A stretch of DNA of 64,000 nt. Origin: Pegea sp. RAD2-039 (lineage: Eukaryota > Chordata > Thaliacea > Salpida > Salpidae). A model generated the notes under the pieces. That model worked only from the letters and a program-made list of their open reading frames with translations, was not told where the DNA came from and ran no database searches. The position numbers were made by a program, and so were the translations under genes. Every line of letters begins with the position of its first letter. Positions within the stretch are counted from its first letter, which is position 1. Location: NCBI GenBank assembly GCA_034620365.1, contig JAQGEQ010000054.1, positions 124,001-188,000 on the forward strand, read 5' to 3'. Below are positions 21,043 to 31,700 of this stretch, piece by piece.

Positions 21043-24000
21043 ATGAGTGGCCTATATAACCCGACTCAAGATCTTTTTTTAAGGTATTTGTTACTTTCTA
21101 CTGTTTAAATTTGTTTATTTAGAATTATTTATGCCTTGTTAATTCGTCATCAGTTTCTTAAATTGTTAAAATGCTTTTGAAATGTTTTTCCCACATAATT
21201 CTCATTTAAAAAGTCTTTTTATTTCAATTTTAAAACAAAATCTTGATTTTTAACTGATTCAAAGCTTTTAAAAAGATTTATTGATAAAGTGAGATTTGAT
21301 TTTTATTATAATTATAAAATATCTTTATAAATGCTAAGTATAACAATGTTTTTTATACATGAAATAAATTAAATAGTCAAAAAATAATCTAAATAATAAC
21401 AATCTAAATAATAATAATTTATTTGTCAAATTTGTGTTAATTCATTTTATCTGGAAAGTTAAATCATAAGTTTTGCCCATAGATGTTTTATATTTTTGAT
21501 TCACAATTTATATTTACAAACTATTTATACATCTACAGTGTTCCTTTTCTTTTTATATTTATATATATTTTAATGATGTTTTAGACATAAATATTTTCAA
21601 TTAGTAACATTTTTGTAATCAATTTTCCTTAAAGCAAAAATATAAAAAAATTTTAAGGGTTGTTAAAAAAGTTGTTTTGAATTATATAAAAATCAGAATA
21701 ATGTTAATATCTAATGATTAAAAGTTTAATAAATGTCAATTTCTAGAAATAATGTGATTAAGATTTGTAGTTTTATATGCAAATATAGGATATTGTATAA
21801 CGTATAATTGAGTTTTAGATATTAAAGCTTGATAATTGATTAATAAATTCATATTAAAAGTTGTTTTGGAATGAAATAAACCAAATAACTGTCTGCTAGT
21901 TTTTCAATACATTTTCCCAGCTCTTAACCCCCCAGACTTTTTACATAATCCATAAAATCTTGAATGATTAATAAAAGTCATCTTGTCAAAGAAGGTGTCA
22001 GAGGCAGACACTTAAAAACTTAATTAGCGAATAGATAATTTACAAAACTTCACAAAAGTTCTTTTTATATCAATTATAATAAATTGTGATACTTTTAAGA
22101 CCTTTTCATCATCTTTCTGCTCAGATTGTTTGCCAAGAGCTGAGTATTTTCTTATTTGTAGCCATGAATTAATAAGTAGAAAAGTATTAACTGATTGTTG
22201 AAATAAGCAAATTGATTTTTAACTTTTTATATTTGTTTTATTTACTTTCAGTGGGCTCCCAGAGTTTGAAAACCCTGGATTTGATCCCACAGAAGGACCT
22301 CCTGTGGAGAGGAAGAGTTTTATAGAACGAATCCCTAAGAGTGAGATTCTCAAGGATGTTTGTGCATATGTTGAAGCGTGGAAGAGTGATGGGACTCAAA
22401 ACTTCTCAAATGTATTTGAACAAGTTCTTGCAAGAATGGGAGCTCGAGTAAGTTTCAATTTTTTATGATCACATTTGAAAGTCCTCTTCCAGGTTGAAAA
22501 GAGGTTCCTCCACTCATCGCCATTGACTCATCTTATCTTTAAAGATGGGCGAACAATTTATCTCGAAAAAGCGAAAGCCAAAAAGTTGAGAATAATCTCA
22601 TCGGAATGGGTTGAGAAGTTAGCTTTACACTTTTTAAAAACAGTTTTTAGATAAATGGAAATAAGTTGATAAAAGTATTTCACAAAAAGGTTTTGTTGAT
22701 GTAAAAACTCCTACAAGTTTTATATCTTAAATAGCTGATTGCTTTGTTACTAGTAGAATAAATAAGTTTTTTGAATGTAAACTTTTATTTAACAATTTTT
22801 TTATTTAAAGATTGTTTGAGATTTAATATCAATTGAGATTTATTTATCAAAATTATGAAACCGTTGAACATCAATTGGATTACCTAGTTGATGATTTAAT
22901 GAAATTCTAAATGTATTTTTGAAGATGCCGTACAACACAAACATATGTGGAAGAATTTGATTATTTGTTTGATGATACCAATTACATTCCTCCAAAAGTA
23001 AGTTGTTCTAACTCTCAGAAGGTTTATGATATTAATATATCAGAGACGGTTTTATTTTATTAATTCTTGTTATCTGAATTTCAATGACTTCTTAAAGATC
23101 GCAATCTTTTATTTGTCTTCAGAAGCTTTATATTCAAAATTAAACCGCTAAATCTCTTTACTACCACCCAGTGGAGCTTTTTAAATAAGGTGACCAAGGC
23201 ATATAATTTCTTCCCCGATTTCATCAAAGTCTATCGCATCTTTTACTAATTTATTCCCCCAGATATTTGGGTAGAATTATTATCTAGGGTTAATATCCAG
23301 TCACTTATACTCCCCGATTCCATCAAAGTCTCCTCTTATTAAATTATGTTAAAAATTATTATTTAATTAATTTCTTCAACAAGCCAGTTTCTCCATTTTC
23401 TCCACTTATTTTGTACTTTTGATTCATAATTTATAACTTAATTATGTTAAACTGAGGTACTTATGTCCTTTTCATCATCTTTCTCTTCATACTGTTCTGA
23501 GATATTTATAGAGTTGTTCAATTTGTCATCTAATATATGTTAGTTGTTTTTATGAAAATTTTTATGACAACAAATTATTAATTAGCATAATGATTTCAAA
23601 TTGCTGTGTTTCATCAAATGATTTTTTAAATAATTTTCTTCTCGTAGAGACATGTTGACAAAACACTGGTGCCAGTAGAAGTGAGGCTGAAAAGAAGGGC
23701 TGACAGAGAGAGAAGGGCGGAAATGAGAAGGAAGAAACAGGAAGAAAAAAGATATCGAAGAATTGACGAAATTTTAGCTCCTTTAGGTTTTGATACTTTA
23801 ATTTGTTAACTTGAAATATCAACTTCATCAGTAGTTCGAACTCTCATGACTTTCAAAGGGGGTTCAACTGAATAGATAGATAAGTTAGGGTCGTGGCATG
23901 ATAAGTCTCACCTTACGACAGCTTCCTTGACTTGCTTCAAAAGTTCTGAGACATCAACCAATATTGTGGTTGAAATATTAAACTTTCAACGGAATTATTT

Positions 24001-25919
24001 TGAAGTAATTTCGGATTTAGAGAATTGTAAAAAAATTCAATTATTTTGTTGGTTGCAAAATGAAGTTGAAAGTTTTTAAATCTTTCAATAGTTGCTCAGA
24101 GTCCTGAGTTTGGAAGAAGAGGAGATAAGATCGATTATTCAGAGATCAGAAGGAAGATGGAATTGAATACTTTTCATATAACAAAAGAATCGATTGAAAA
24201 AGATCGCGAAGCATTCAAAAAAAAGCTCTTTTTTCAAAATCAATCTCTGATGGCTTCATCTGACTCTGATTCAGGTTGATGTTTTTCAAACTTTTATCTG
24301 ATTGGTTAATTAACTTCTACATCTTTCAGACTCATCATCCTGCAGCAAAATTGAGAAAGATCTTCCTTTAAGGTGAGTTTCATCGAATCCCAAACAACTT
24401 GTAACTCTCATTTCTTCATCAGTATCTCATCAGTGGCTGAGGTTGATGAGAAGGAGACAACTAAAGGGCGACCCAAGAGAAGTTGTCGGTCACGTGAGTT
24501 ACTTGTTGTCGATTTAAACATCTTCTAAATCAATTTTTTTCTTTATTAAAGTAACTAAAAGCAACATACCCTTGGATGATGAAACAGGTAAATTTTCTTT
24601 CCATTTCTACGTTTTGTTATTTTCCAAATTTCTGCAGATGAACCATCTAGTAGTAAAAAGATGAAGACATTTCCTAGGTGAGCATCTTCATTTGATCTGC
24701 TTCATGTGAAGCTTTTTACCCAACAATACCTTTATCTGCAGATTTTATTTTCATCTCTTCTCTTTACAGATTCTTGCAAAATAGTGATGAAGATCAAACA
24801 AGTAATGATGATGAAGAAAAAGAAAGTCAGACTTCTAAAGGTTAACACACTACGAATTTCAACCAACATTTTCAATTTCAACTTTATAGACTTCGATATC
24901 AACCAGAATATTTTAGAATCAAGTAATGAAGTTTGTAATAGTAGCCTGAGAGACTTCCAACGTTCACCAGTTCTTACAACAGTCCCCATGGTGTATATAG
25001 TCGGCATATATGGCAAGTAAGTTGCATTAGGGTCTTGATAATCGAATTGTAGCTGTCTGCAATTGCTTCTCGTGGCTCTGAACTCTCAGAATGTTACAAA
25101 GATCTCAACTGCAACTTCCAACTACTTTTTCAATTCTCATCAAATATTATTTAGGAAGAAGAAAGAGATGGGTGAGAAGATTATCAAACTTGGAGGTCGT
25201 GTCACGGTTGATTATGACGATAACCAATTTCTTACTCATATGGTGGTTGGCGGTAGAGTTCGCAAGCAGATATGTTTGTATCATGCAACTGCTCGTGGCT
25301 TGTGGATGATTTCCCCGAAGTGGGTTAGTAGTTCTCATATCTGTTATTGACCTGCTTCGGCCATGCTATGAGTCAGGCCAGACGTTATGAAGATCCAGTT
25401 TTTCATATAAACCGTGTTTAAAGGTCGAAGATTCATGGGCAAAATCAACTCTTCTAGATCCTGAAAGCTATGAGCTGAAGGAGAGGTTTTCAACGGCATA
25501 TAAGAACCGCCAGATAAAGATGAAAGAACCTCGGCAACGTCGCAGATCTTGGGCGAGTGATTTGTTTGCTGGATTGAAGGGACCAATTTTCATCAGTTCC
25601 TCTGTAAAGCCTCAAAGAGTTAGTTAAATGATGAAAATTGTGATCAGAAATTAATGAGATGTTCACAGAGAACATTGGAAGAGTTGGTGGAATATTGTGG
25701 AGGTAAGGTGACTTGGTATGCTTCAGATGGCATCTATCACATCACTGGTAAACCAGATGAAGAGAAAGATCATCCATGTGTAGACAAGCAGTGGTTGTTT
25801 GGTTTGTTGATTAAAACCAGTTGATAATTGATTACAAATAAAATTCTTCTTCAGATTGTGTCATGAAAGGAAAGATACTTCCACTGGATGAGTATTTCCA
25901 TAAAAGAAATGAAGTTTAA
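21043..25919 (+). CDS. MCPH1: Microcephalin (BRCT-domain DNA-damage and chromosome-condensation protein)
   Basis: Nuclear protein acting in DNA-damage checkpoint signalling and in restraint of premature chromosome condensation in the known family. Sixteen exons: 21043-21083, 22252-22447, 22493-22617, 22925-22997, 23648-23786, 24092-24274, 24330-24373, 24423-24493, 24552-24587, 24638-24677, 24770-24840, 24890-25016, 25155-25323, 25424-25618, 25669-25801 and 25855-25919, all joining in phase. The N-terminal BRCT reads LKDVCAYVEAWKSDGTQNFS, then THLIFKDGRT and SSEWVEKCRTTQTYVEEFDY, close to vertebrate MCPH1. A charged linker (DSDSDSSSCS, KGRPKRSCRS) follows. Two C-terminal BRCT domains come next: MVYIVGIYGKKKKEMGEKII to GLWMISPKW, then PIFISSSVKPQRRTLEELVE to DKQWLFDCVMKG. 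Three BRCT domains match the family layout; the linker is shorter than in human. Introns 1, 4 and 13 contain repeat insertions. Confidence 0.92.
21572..22059. repeat. 488-bp duplicated block, copy A (MCPH1 intron 1)
   Basis: Nearly identical in the same orientation to 30727-31214, with roughly a dozen differences by eye. Both copies begin AATGATGTTTTAGACATAAA and end TTTACAAAACTTCACAAAAGT; flanks differ. No inverted termini, tRNA head or frame is visible. Confidence 0.95.
22085..22195. repeat. Dispersed repeat family C, partial copy
   Basis: Contains CTTTTCATCATCTTTCTGC, GTTTGCCAAGAGCTGAG and TGTAGCCATGAATTAATAA, matching the right part of the copy at 1855-2075. It starts just after the 488-bp block. 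Confidence 0.5.
23362..23491. repeat. Dispersed repeat family C, copy in MCPH1 intron 4
   Basis: From TTATTTAATTAATTTCTTCAA to CATCATCTTTCTCTTCATA it matches 1855-2003 with very few differences. The 180 bases to its left hold two related phrases (CCCCGATTTCATCAAAGTC and CCCCGATTCCATCAAAGTC), probably part of the same or an adjoining element. Confidence 0.75.
25345..25412 (-). mobile_element. SINE type 1, 3'-end fragment in MCPH1 intron 13
   Basis: CAGACGTTATGAAGATCCAG and the following TTTTTCATAT match the far (non-tRNA) ends of the elements at 37590 and 57745. It is only about 65 bases, so the call rests on limited similarity. Confidence 0.4.
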
Positions 25920-26756
25920 CTCCTGGAAATTTGTTAACTACATTGTGATATCGTTGATTGTAACGAAAAACTTTGTTTATTTGAAGGCTAGACTGCAAAC
26001 AGCCAAATTTGTAGTTGTTGTTAAAAATACAATCTTTTCTTAGGTCTCCATTTTTAAAGAGTTTTTATTTGTGAGAAATTTGTTACTGCTATAACTTCTG
26101 GCTCTTAGTTATAATAAAAGTTACTGAATGATAAACATCATAGGCGTGAAAAACGAATCAATATTAGACATAAAAAGTTTCTATAATCGTTTACATTAGT
26201 AACAACTATGGTTAAGCAACACAAATGCATTAAGATCACCGAAACTTTTCATTAATCTTGCCGTATGTCAGATGAAAGTTAGATGAAATATTGTATGTTA
26301 ATTACAGTTATACATTTTACAACCAGCAAATTGGTAACTGATAATATAAGCAGATGATTTATTTAGTTGAGCTTAAATATCTCTGCAAAAAAGTGATTAT
26401 GTAGAAACTTAAAAAACTGAAGATTTTCAATATGGTTAAAATATGTTGAAAATAATAAAAGTTATTAATGTTATACAGATAAAAGAAATATATGAAAAAT
26501 TCATCAATTTCAGAACTTCATTTTACAAAGTTATGTTTGCAACCATTCAAGTTATGTTCAATTTCACTTAAAAATATAATTAAAAATACCAGATAAATAT
26601 ATAATTTTTTATAAATTGAATAATACATAAGCTAAAATATTTTTGATTCAAAAAATTGGTTAAGAAACTAAGGAAGTTTTAGAAATTCAAATTAAATGGA
26701 TAAAAAGCAAACAAAAACTACCAGAAGTTGTAAACAGGCAATTAAATAGACTCCAT
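25920..26756. other. AT-rich intergenic region downstream of MCPH1
   Basis: No gene or clear repeat recognised. Confidence 0.5.
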
Positions 26757-26920
26757 CTATTGTAAAGCAAGAAATTTACGACCTCGTTGAGATACGTTGA
26801 CTTTTTCAAAACTTCCTTCTTTTGTATGAATCAATTCATAAGACTGTTTATAAAGAACTTTCGAACCATTTTAGATAAAACCACTTTTCGGTGTCAGCGT
26901 AATATTTCAGGTTGGTTTTG
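26757..26920 (-). pseudogene. Fragment resembling the RQC domain of a RecQ (WRN-like) helicase
   Basis: On the minus strand one frame reads KTNLKYYADTEKWFYLKWFE, and an overlapping frame continues KQSYELIHTKEGSFEKV, then NVSQRGRKFLALQ and a stop. Together they follow the order of the WRN RQC winged helix, where TESWWKAFSRQLITEGF is followed by KFMKICALTKKGRNWL. The change of frame between the two parts, and the absence of helicase motifs nearby, point to a broken host-gene fragment. A short terminal exon spliced at 26844 is an alternative. The similarity is recalled, not computed. Confidence 0.35.
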
Positions 26921-26984
26921 CTGTTGAGTATACTACACAAGTTTATGTGTAGATTTCTTCATCTAGAAATGTGTCTAAAGAAAA

Positions 26985-27150
26985 AGACCGTGGTAAGAAT
27001 ACTCCGATCTCTGCCAGTGTCTTTAACGAGTCCCTTAAAATCTGGGAGGAGCAAACTCCGGGCTTTTTGGGCACGTTAAAGACCTGACTGAGCTTACATC
27101 GGCCAGGATTGTCAACTTCTTATCGAAATAAAGATTCAATAAATCTTAAC
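26985..27150 (-). mobile_element. GC-richer SINE-like repeat piece
   Basis: Stands out from AT-rich surroundings: on the minus strand GGTCTTTAACGTGCCCAAAA, AGCCCGGAGTTTGCTCC and GTTAAAGACACTGGCAGAGA. On the plus strand it ends in ATCGAAATAAAG and ATTCAATAAA. Phrases of the TTTAACGTGCCC type are common in invertebrate SINEs, but no promoter boxes are visible here. Confidence 0.35.
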
Positions 27151-27892
27151 AGAGAATGCTTGATTATTTTATGCTTGGAGTGTATTTAGAAAAATTATTT
27201 GTATCAGGAAGTAAGAGTTTTAATCGTTTAAAGTTAAGAAGAAAGCTTGACAAATGTAGTGGTGAACTCTTTTATAGTAAAACAACTTTTATATTTAGTT
27301 AATTTTCACGAGCAAAGTTTACAGTTAAGTTTATTGTGAAATTAGATAAGCAAAAAACGATATGCACAAGGTTCAAGCTTGTCATAACACAAAAAACTGA
27401 AGCAAAAACAAATATTTTTTATTGTGAAACGCAATATCATATACATTATTAAAATTTTGAAATTTATTGATTAATAATCATAAGAAATAGTTTCAAGAAG
27501 TACTTCAAATGTTATAATTTCATATGTACAAAATCAGCTAATAACTTACTTAATAAAAATGTTTTTGTATCTAAACTTCTATTATATACAAACTAAAGCT
27601 GTAGTTAACTTATTTTCTAACTTTTTAAGTTTTACTTTCCACAGGAATCTTTTAAATGATCAAATAAATCTATTGCGCTCGAAAGTGGATATTTTTAAAT
27701 TTTAGTTTTTATTGTTAAAATAAAAAAACACAATTTTTCATTCATGTTTTCCTTTTTTAAACTAGTAGCAACAGCCAGACACACATTTAAATCGGCTTAA
27801 ACTTTACGTTCATAACATCAAAGCAAGATAATATAAAGTTCACTATACACGAAACAAGCTTTTATATATATTTAAGGCTACTAATTCGCAGT

Positions 27893-28743
27893 TTAATTTG
27901 CTTCGTTCAAATTGTCAAGATATTCAGGATAGAAATCATTTAGAGTAAAATCAGATGATGTTCTTTGACGAATGACCTCTTCTTGAGTGGCATCTTCAAA
28001 ATTTTCTTCAGAGGATCTAAACGATAATTAGAAGCTGCTGGTAATGGACGAAGAGATATATAGAGGTAGGAAAATGTTTGTTTTCTTTACTACTTTAGTT
28101 TTTAGGAGACAAAAATCAATTTAATTCAGGATGTAAGTCGTAAACTGGAATTTTTTAAAAGCTAGAATTTGTGGGTGAAATTGTTTTAGAATCTTTTATA
28201 GACTGTAAAAGATGACCAGAAGAAGCTTTTAGATCTTCTTAATTCAATTCTAAGAGTAATTTTAAGCAAACAAAATACTTGACAACTCATTGTTATAGTT
28301 TAGAAACAGGAAAATTCCAAAATTACCTTTTGGACATTAAGTTCCACAACAGCTCCTTCATGGCGTTCCTGTTTCGAATCTTTGAGTTTAGATGAGTCAA
28401 GTAAGATTGACTGTATCGCTTCTGTGGTCCAGCATTGATAAGTTGTTCATAAATTTCATTTTCATCATCCAATAGCTGCCGAATTTCTCTGTTTTAAATC
28501 AGACAAATTCGTTTGTAGTTTATTTTCACAACTATGCAGACTGGTTGTGTTTAATAACATATTTTTAAACAATTTTTATTTATTAATTAACCTTTTAATA
28601 ATGTATTTATATTAAATTCTTTTAAATCTCAAAACTAACTTTACTATTTCTTCAAGGCTTACACTTTCGCTAATGACACCCTTTTTAAAAATGGTTGAAG
28701 CAAGAATCAACAAAATCAGCAAAGAACTACCAGATGAGAACAT
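27893..28743 (-). CDS. Secreted peptide-hormone (neuropeptide-like) precursor
   Basis: Three exons, 28640-28743, 28327-28488 and 27893-28016, join in phase (104, 162 and 124 bases; 129 residues plus stop) with GTTAGT and GTAATT donors and CAG or TAG acceptors. The N-terminus MFSSGSSLLILLILASTIF is a clear signal peptide. An acidic spacer (LLDDENEIYEQLINAGPQ) is followed by KR. A 28-residue basic, amphipathic segment then begins YSQSYLTHLN and ends ELLWNLMS. It is followed by a second KR and an acidic C-terminal tail ending DFYPEYLDNLNEAN. Dibasic sites on both sides predict release of one peptide by prohormone convertases. Size and helix pattern resemble ligands of class B G-protein-coupled receptors: PACAP/GHRH end in a similar AVKKYLAAVLGKR-type stretch, and PTH shares the S-x3-L-x-H-x3-K spacing. 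The similarity is too weak for a name. No C-terminal glycine for amidation is present. Confidence 0.7.
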
Positions 28744-30726
28744 TTTAAAATTCAATCTAAAAATGATAAGTTCTTATTTTTATTATGAATGATATTTGTA
28801 AGTTTATTGTAGACATCTTAACAAATGAAAAGTATTAGAACTTCTACCCTAGCTACAAAAACACTTCTATGAATTTTTCATGACCTTTGACCTCTTTCAT
28901 ATATTGTCATCAATATCAGAATTTAAATAATTCAAATTTTTACTGAACCTATAATTAAAACTTTTCCACTCTTTTGTTGAAAATTTGTAATAAAAATTCT
29001 AGTCAAAGACCGCTTGTAATATTAAGTACACTTATCTGAACAATTAAATTTTAATTTTATTAAACAATACCATAAAAAGTTTTTTAGACTCAGCTTATAA
29101 GCTATTTATAAGTTTATGTTAACCCTAAATACTTTGGAATCTTCAATTCGTATACTACGTGTTTGATAAACAAAAACAATTTTTTTCTAAACAACTCTGA
29201 TAATAATCATATTTTACGAGTCTATAAGACATATTAATTGAAGATTGTAGACTTCTGATTTCGACTAACCGATCGGTTTTATATCCTACAAGTTTGATTA
29301 GTTTTACTGAAAATTTACGAAACATTTAGATTGATAGAATTTTATTTAATTTTTTATGTTAAGTGTTTTAAGTAGCTTTAAGATAAAAATAAAAATATAC
29401 TTTTATTTGTGTAAAAACATTTAACTTTTTAAAAGGTTTAACAAACAGTTCAAAGATTAAATTAAGTTAAACGATTTTACTAAAATTTAAATATATATAA
29501 AATCAAACTAGTCTACAAATAAAGTAGTAGTCTGATATTAAACATAAATTTTTCTATTATCTGAAAATGCTCCAATAAAAGCCTTCAAGAAAATACTTTT
29601 TCTATTTAATTTATTTATATTTTACTAATTCAAAACTCACTTAAACTTTATAAGCTCTTCTTAATTGCTACTAAAAACAAATTTAGTTTTTCTATATGTA
29701 ATTAAATTGAAGCAAATCTGTAAAAAGTCAATTTATTCCACAAAACATTGTTTAACCTCCTTTTAAAAATGGGTTTTTCCTAAAAACTCTGCCTTTTAAG
29801 ACGAATATTTTCATGATTAATTATCTGTAAGCACAAAAATGTCATTCAATATGTTCTAAATGTGTTTGTATTTGTAAATAATCTATCTCACAACTGAGCT
29901 TTGACTTCTTAGCACTTTATACTTTAAATAATTGAATATTTTCTATAAACATCTGTAAAAAAAGATTTTTCCTAAACTTTGATTTATAGTTTTTTAAAAT
30001 ACTTTCACTAAATTGCTACAGATATAAATAAAATTTTCTGTAAAAAATATTTAAACAGCTGTTATCGTAATTATTAAACTTTCTTTGAACAAGTTTTTAT
30101 TTTAAGACAAATATTTTTTTATTCGACTTTTCAAAGAGTTTTCCTTTAAAGGAGACAAAAAAATACCTTTTTTTGATAACTAATAAACGGTTTCTTATCT
30201 ATATAAATTAGCAAATACAGTCTCATTTGAGTTTCAAAAGTTGTATATTCTACAAATTCTTTTAAAACTGATATTTACCTTAAATTTTAAACTATAAATA
30301 ATAATATGATTTAGGGTATACAACTTTTAACTAATTTTGTTTAATACTGTCAAAGTAATCCCCAAAGACGAAAATTTGTTGCAAGCTTAATAATCGATTA
30401 AATAAATTAAATGTTATCTAAATTAAGAAGCAACTATTAGTTAACCATGATATTGTTTATACACATTATTTTATGTTTATACAACTTATTAATAATTATT
30501 AGAAATATGAAGTAATTACTATAAATTAAAAATTTTCTAATAAAACTTCAGTTTTAAATAGGTAGAAAGTTGAGGGTTTACAATTTTGCAATGATATATA
30601 AATTGTATAAACATAAAAAAAAACATTTTTTTTTGTTATGACTATATTAAAAAGCATATGCCGTTATATAAATTATAAAGTTATTAGTAAAGTGATGTAG
30701 TATATTTTTGTACTTATATTTTTGAA
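28744..30726. other. AT-rich intergenic region
   Basis: Upstream of the peptide precursor; no gene or obvious repeat. Confidence 0.5.
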
Positions 30727-31214
30727 AATGATGTTTTAGACATAAATATTTTCAAATAGTACCATTTTTGTAATCAATTTTCCTTAAAGCAAAAATGTAG
30801 AAAAATTTAACGATTGCTAAAAAAGTTGTTTTGAATTATATAAAAATCAGAATAATGTTAATATCTAATGATTAAAAGTTTAATAAATGTCAATTTCTAG
30901 AAATAATGTGATTAAGATTTGCAGTTTTATATGCAAATATAGGATATTGTATAACGTATAAATGAATTTTAGATATTAAAGCTTGATAATTGATTAATAA
31001 ATTCATATTAAAAGTTGTTTTGGAATGAAATAAACCAAATAACTGTCTGCTAGTTTTTCAATACATTTTCCCAGCTCTTAACCCCCCCAGACTTTTTACA
31101 TAATCCATAAAATCTTGAATGATTAATAAAAGTCATCTTGTCAAAGAAGGTGTCAGAGGCAGACACTTAAAAACTTAATTAGCGAATAGATAATTTACAA
31201 AACTTCACAAAAGT
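30727..31214. repeat. 488-bp duplicated block, copy B
   Basis: Second copy of the block at 21572-22059, same orientation, about 97 percent alike by eye. Here it lies between the peptide precursor and the LRR receptor gene. Confidence 0.95.
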
Positions 31215-31700
31215 CCAAAATATCCAATAATACTGATTAGTTGAAAAATAATTACAATTGAATGTAACATTTGTTGTGTTTTTAAACTTGTACAGAAATA
31301 CTTAAGCAATAAACTTAACCTTTGAGAATATAAACTTTTTAGTTATTGATATGTTTTGGGTCATCATTAGAGCAAAGCAGAGAATAAGCAATATAAGTTG
31401 TTAAATGTTGTCGATAATATAATCAATAGTGAACATGTATCTAACATAAACAATTTTATATAAACAAACAAAACATAAAGATTCTAATTTATTTTTTGTT
31501 GATACTTTTTATTTATAAACAGTAAATAAGTTTTGAAAATTAAAACAAATTTACAAAAGTTTTTTCTAACAGGGTCTTTTCAAAGAAGCTTCATTTACAG
31601 TAACCATCGTTTTCATGGCAACAAGAAAAATCGATGAAAGGTTTTTTTGCAAAAAAGTTTGCAGAAAATTACAGAATATTCACTGCCAGAAGATAAATGT

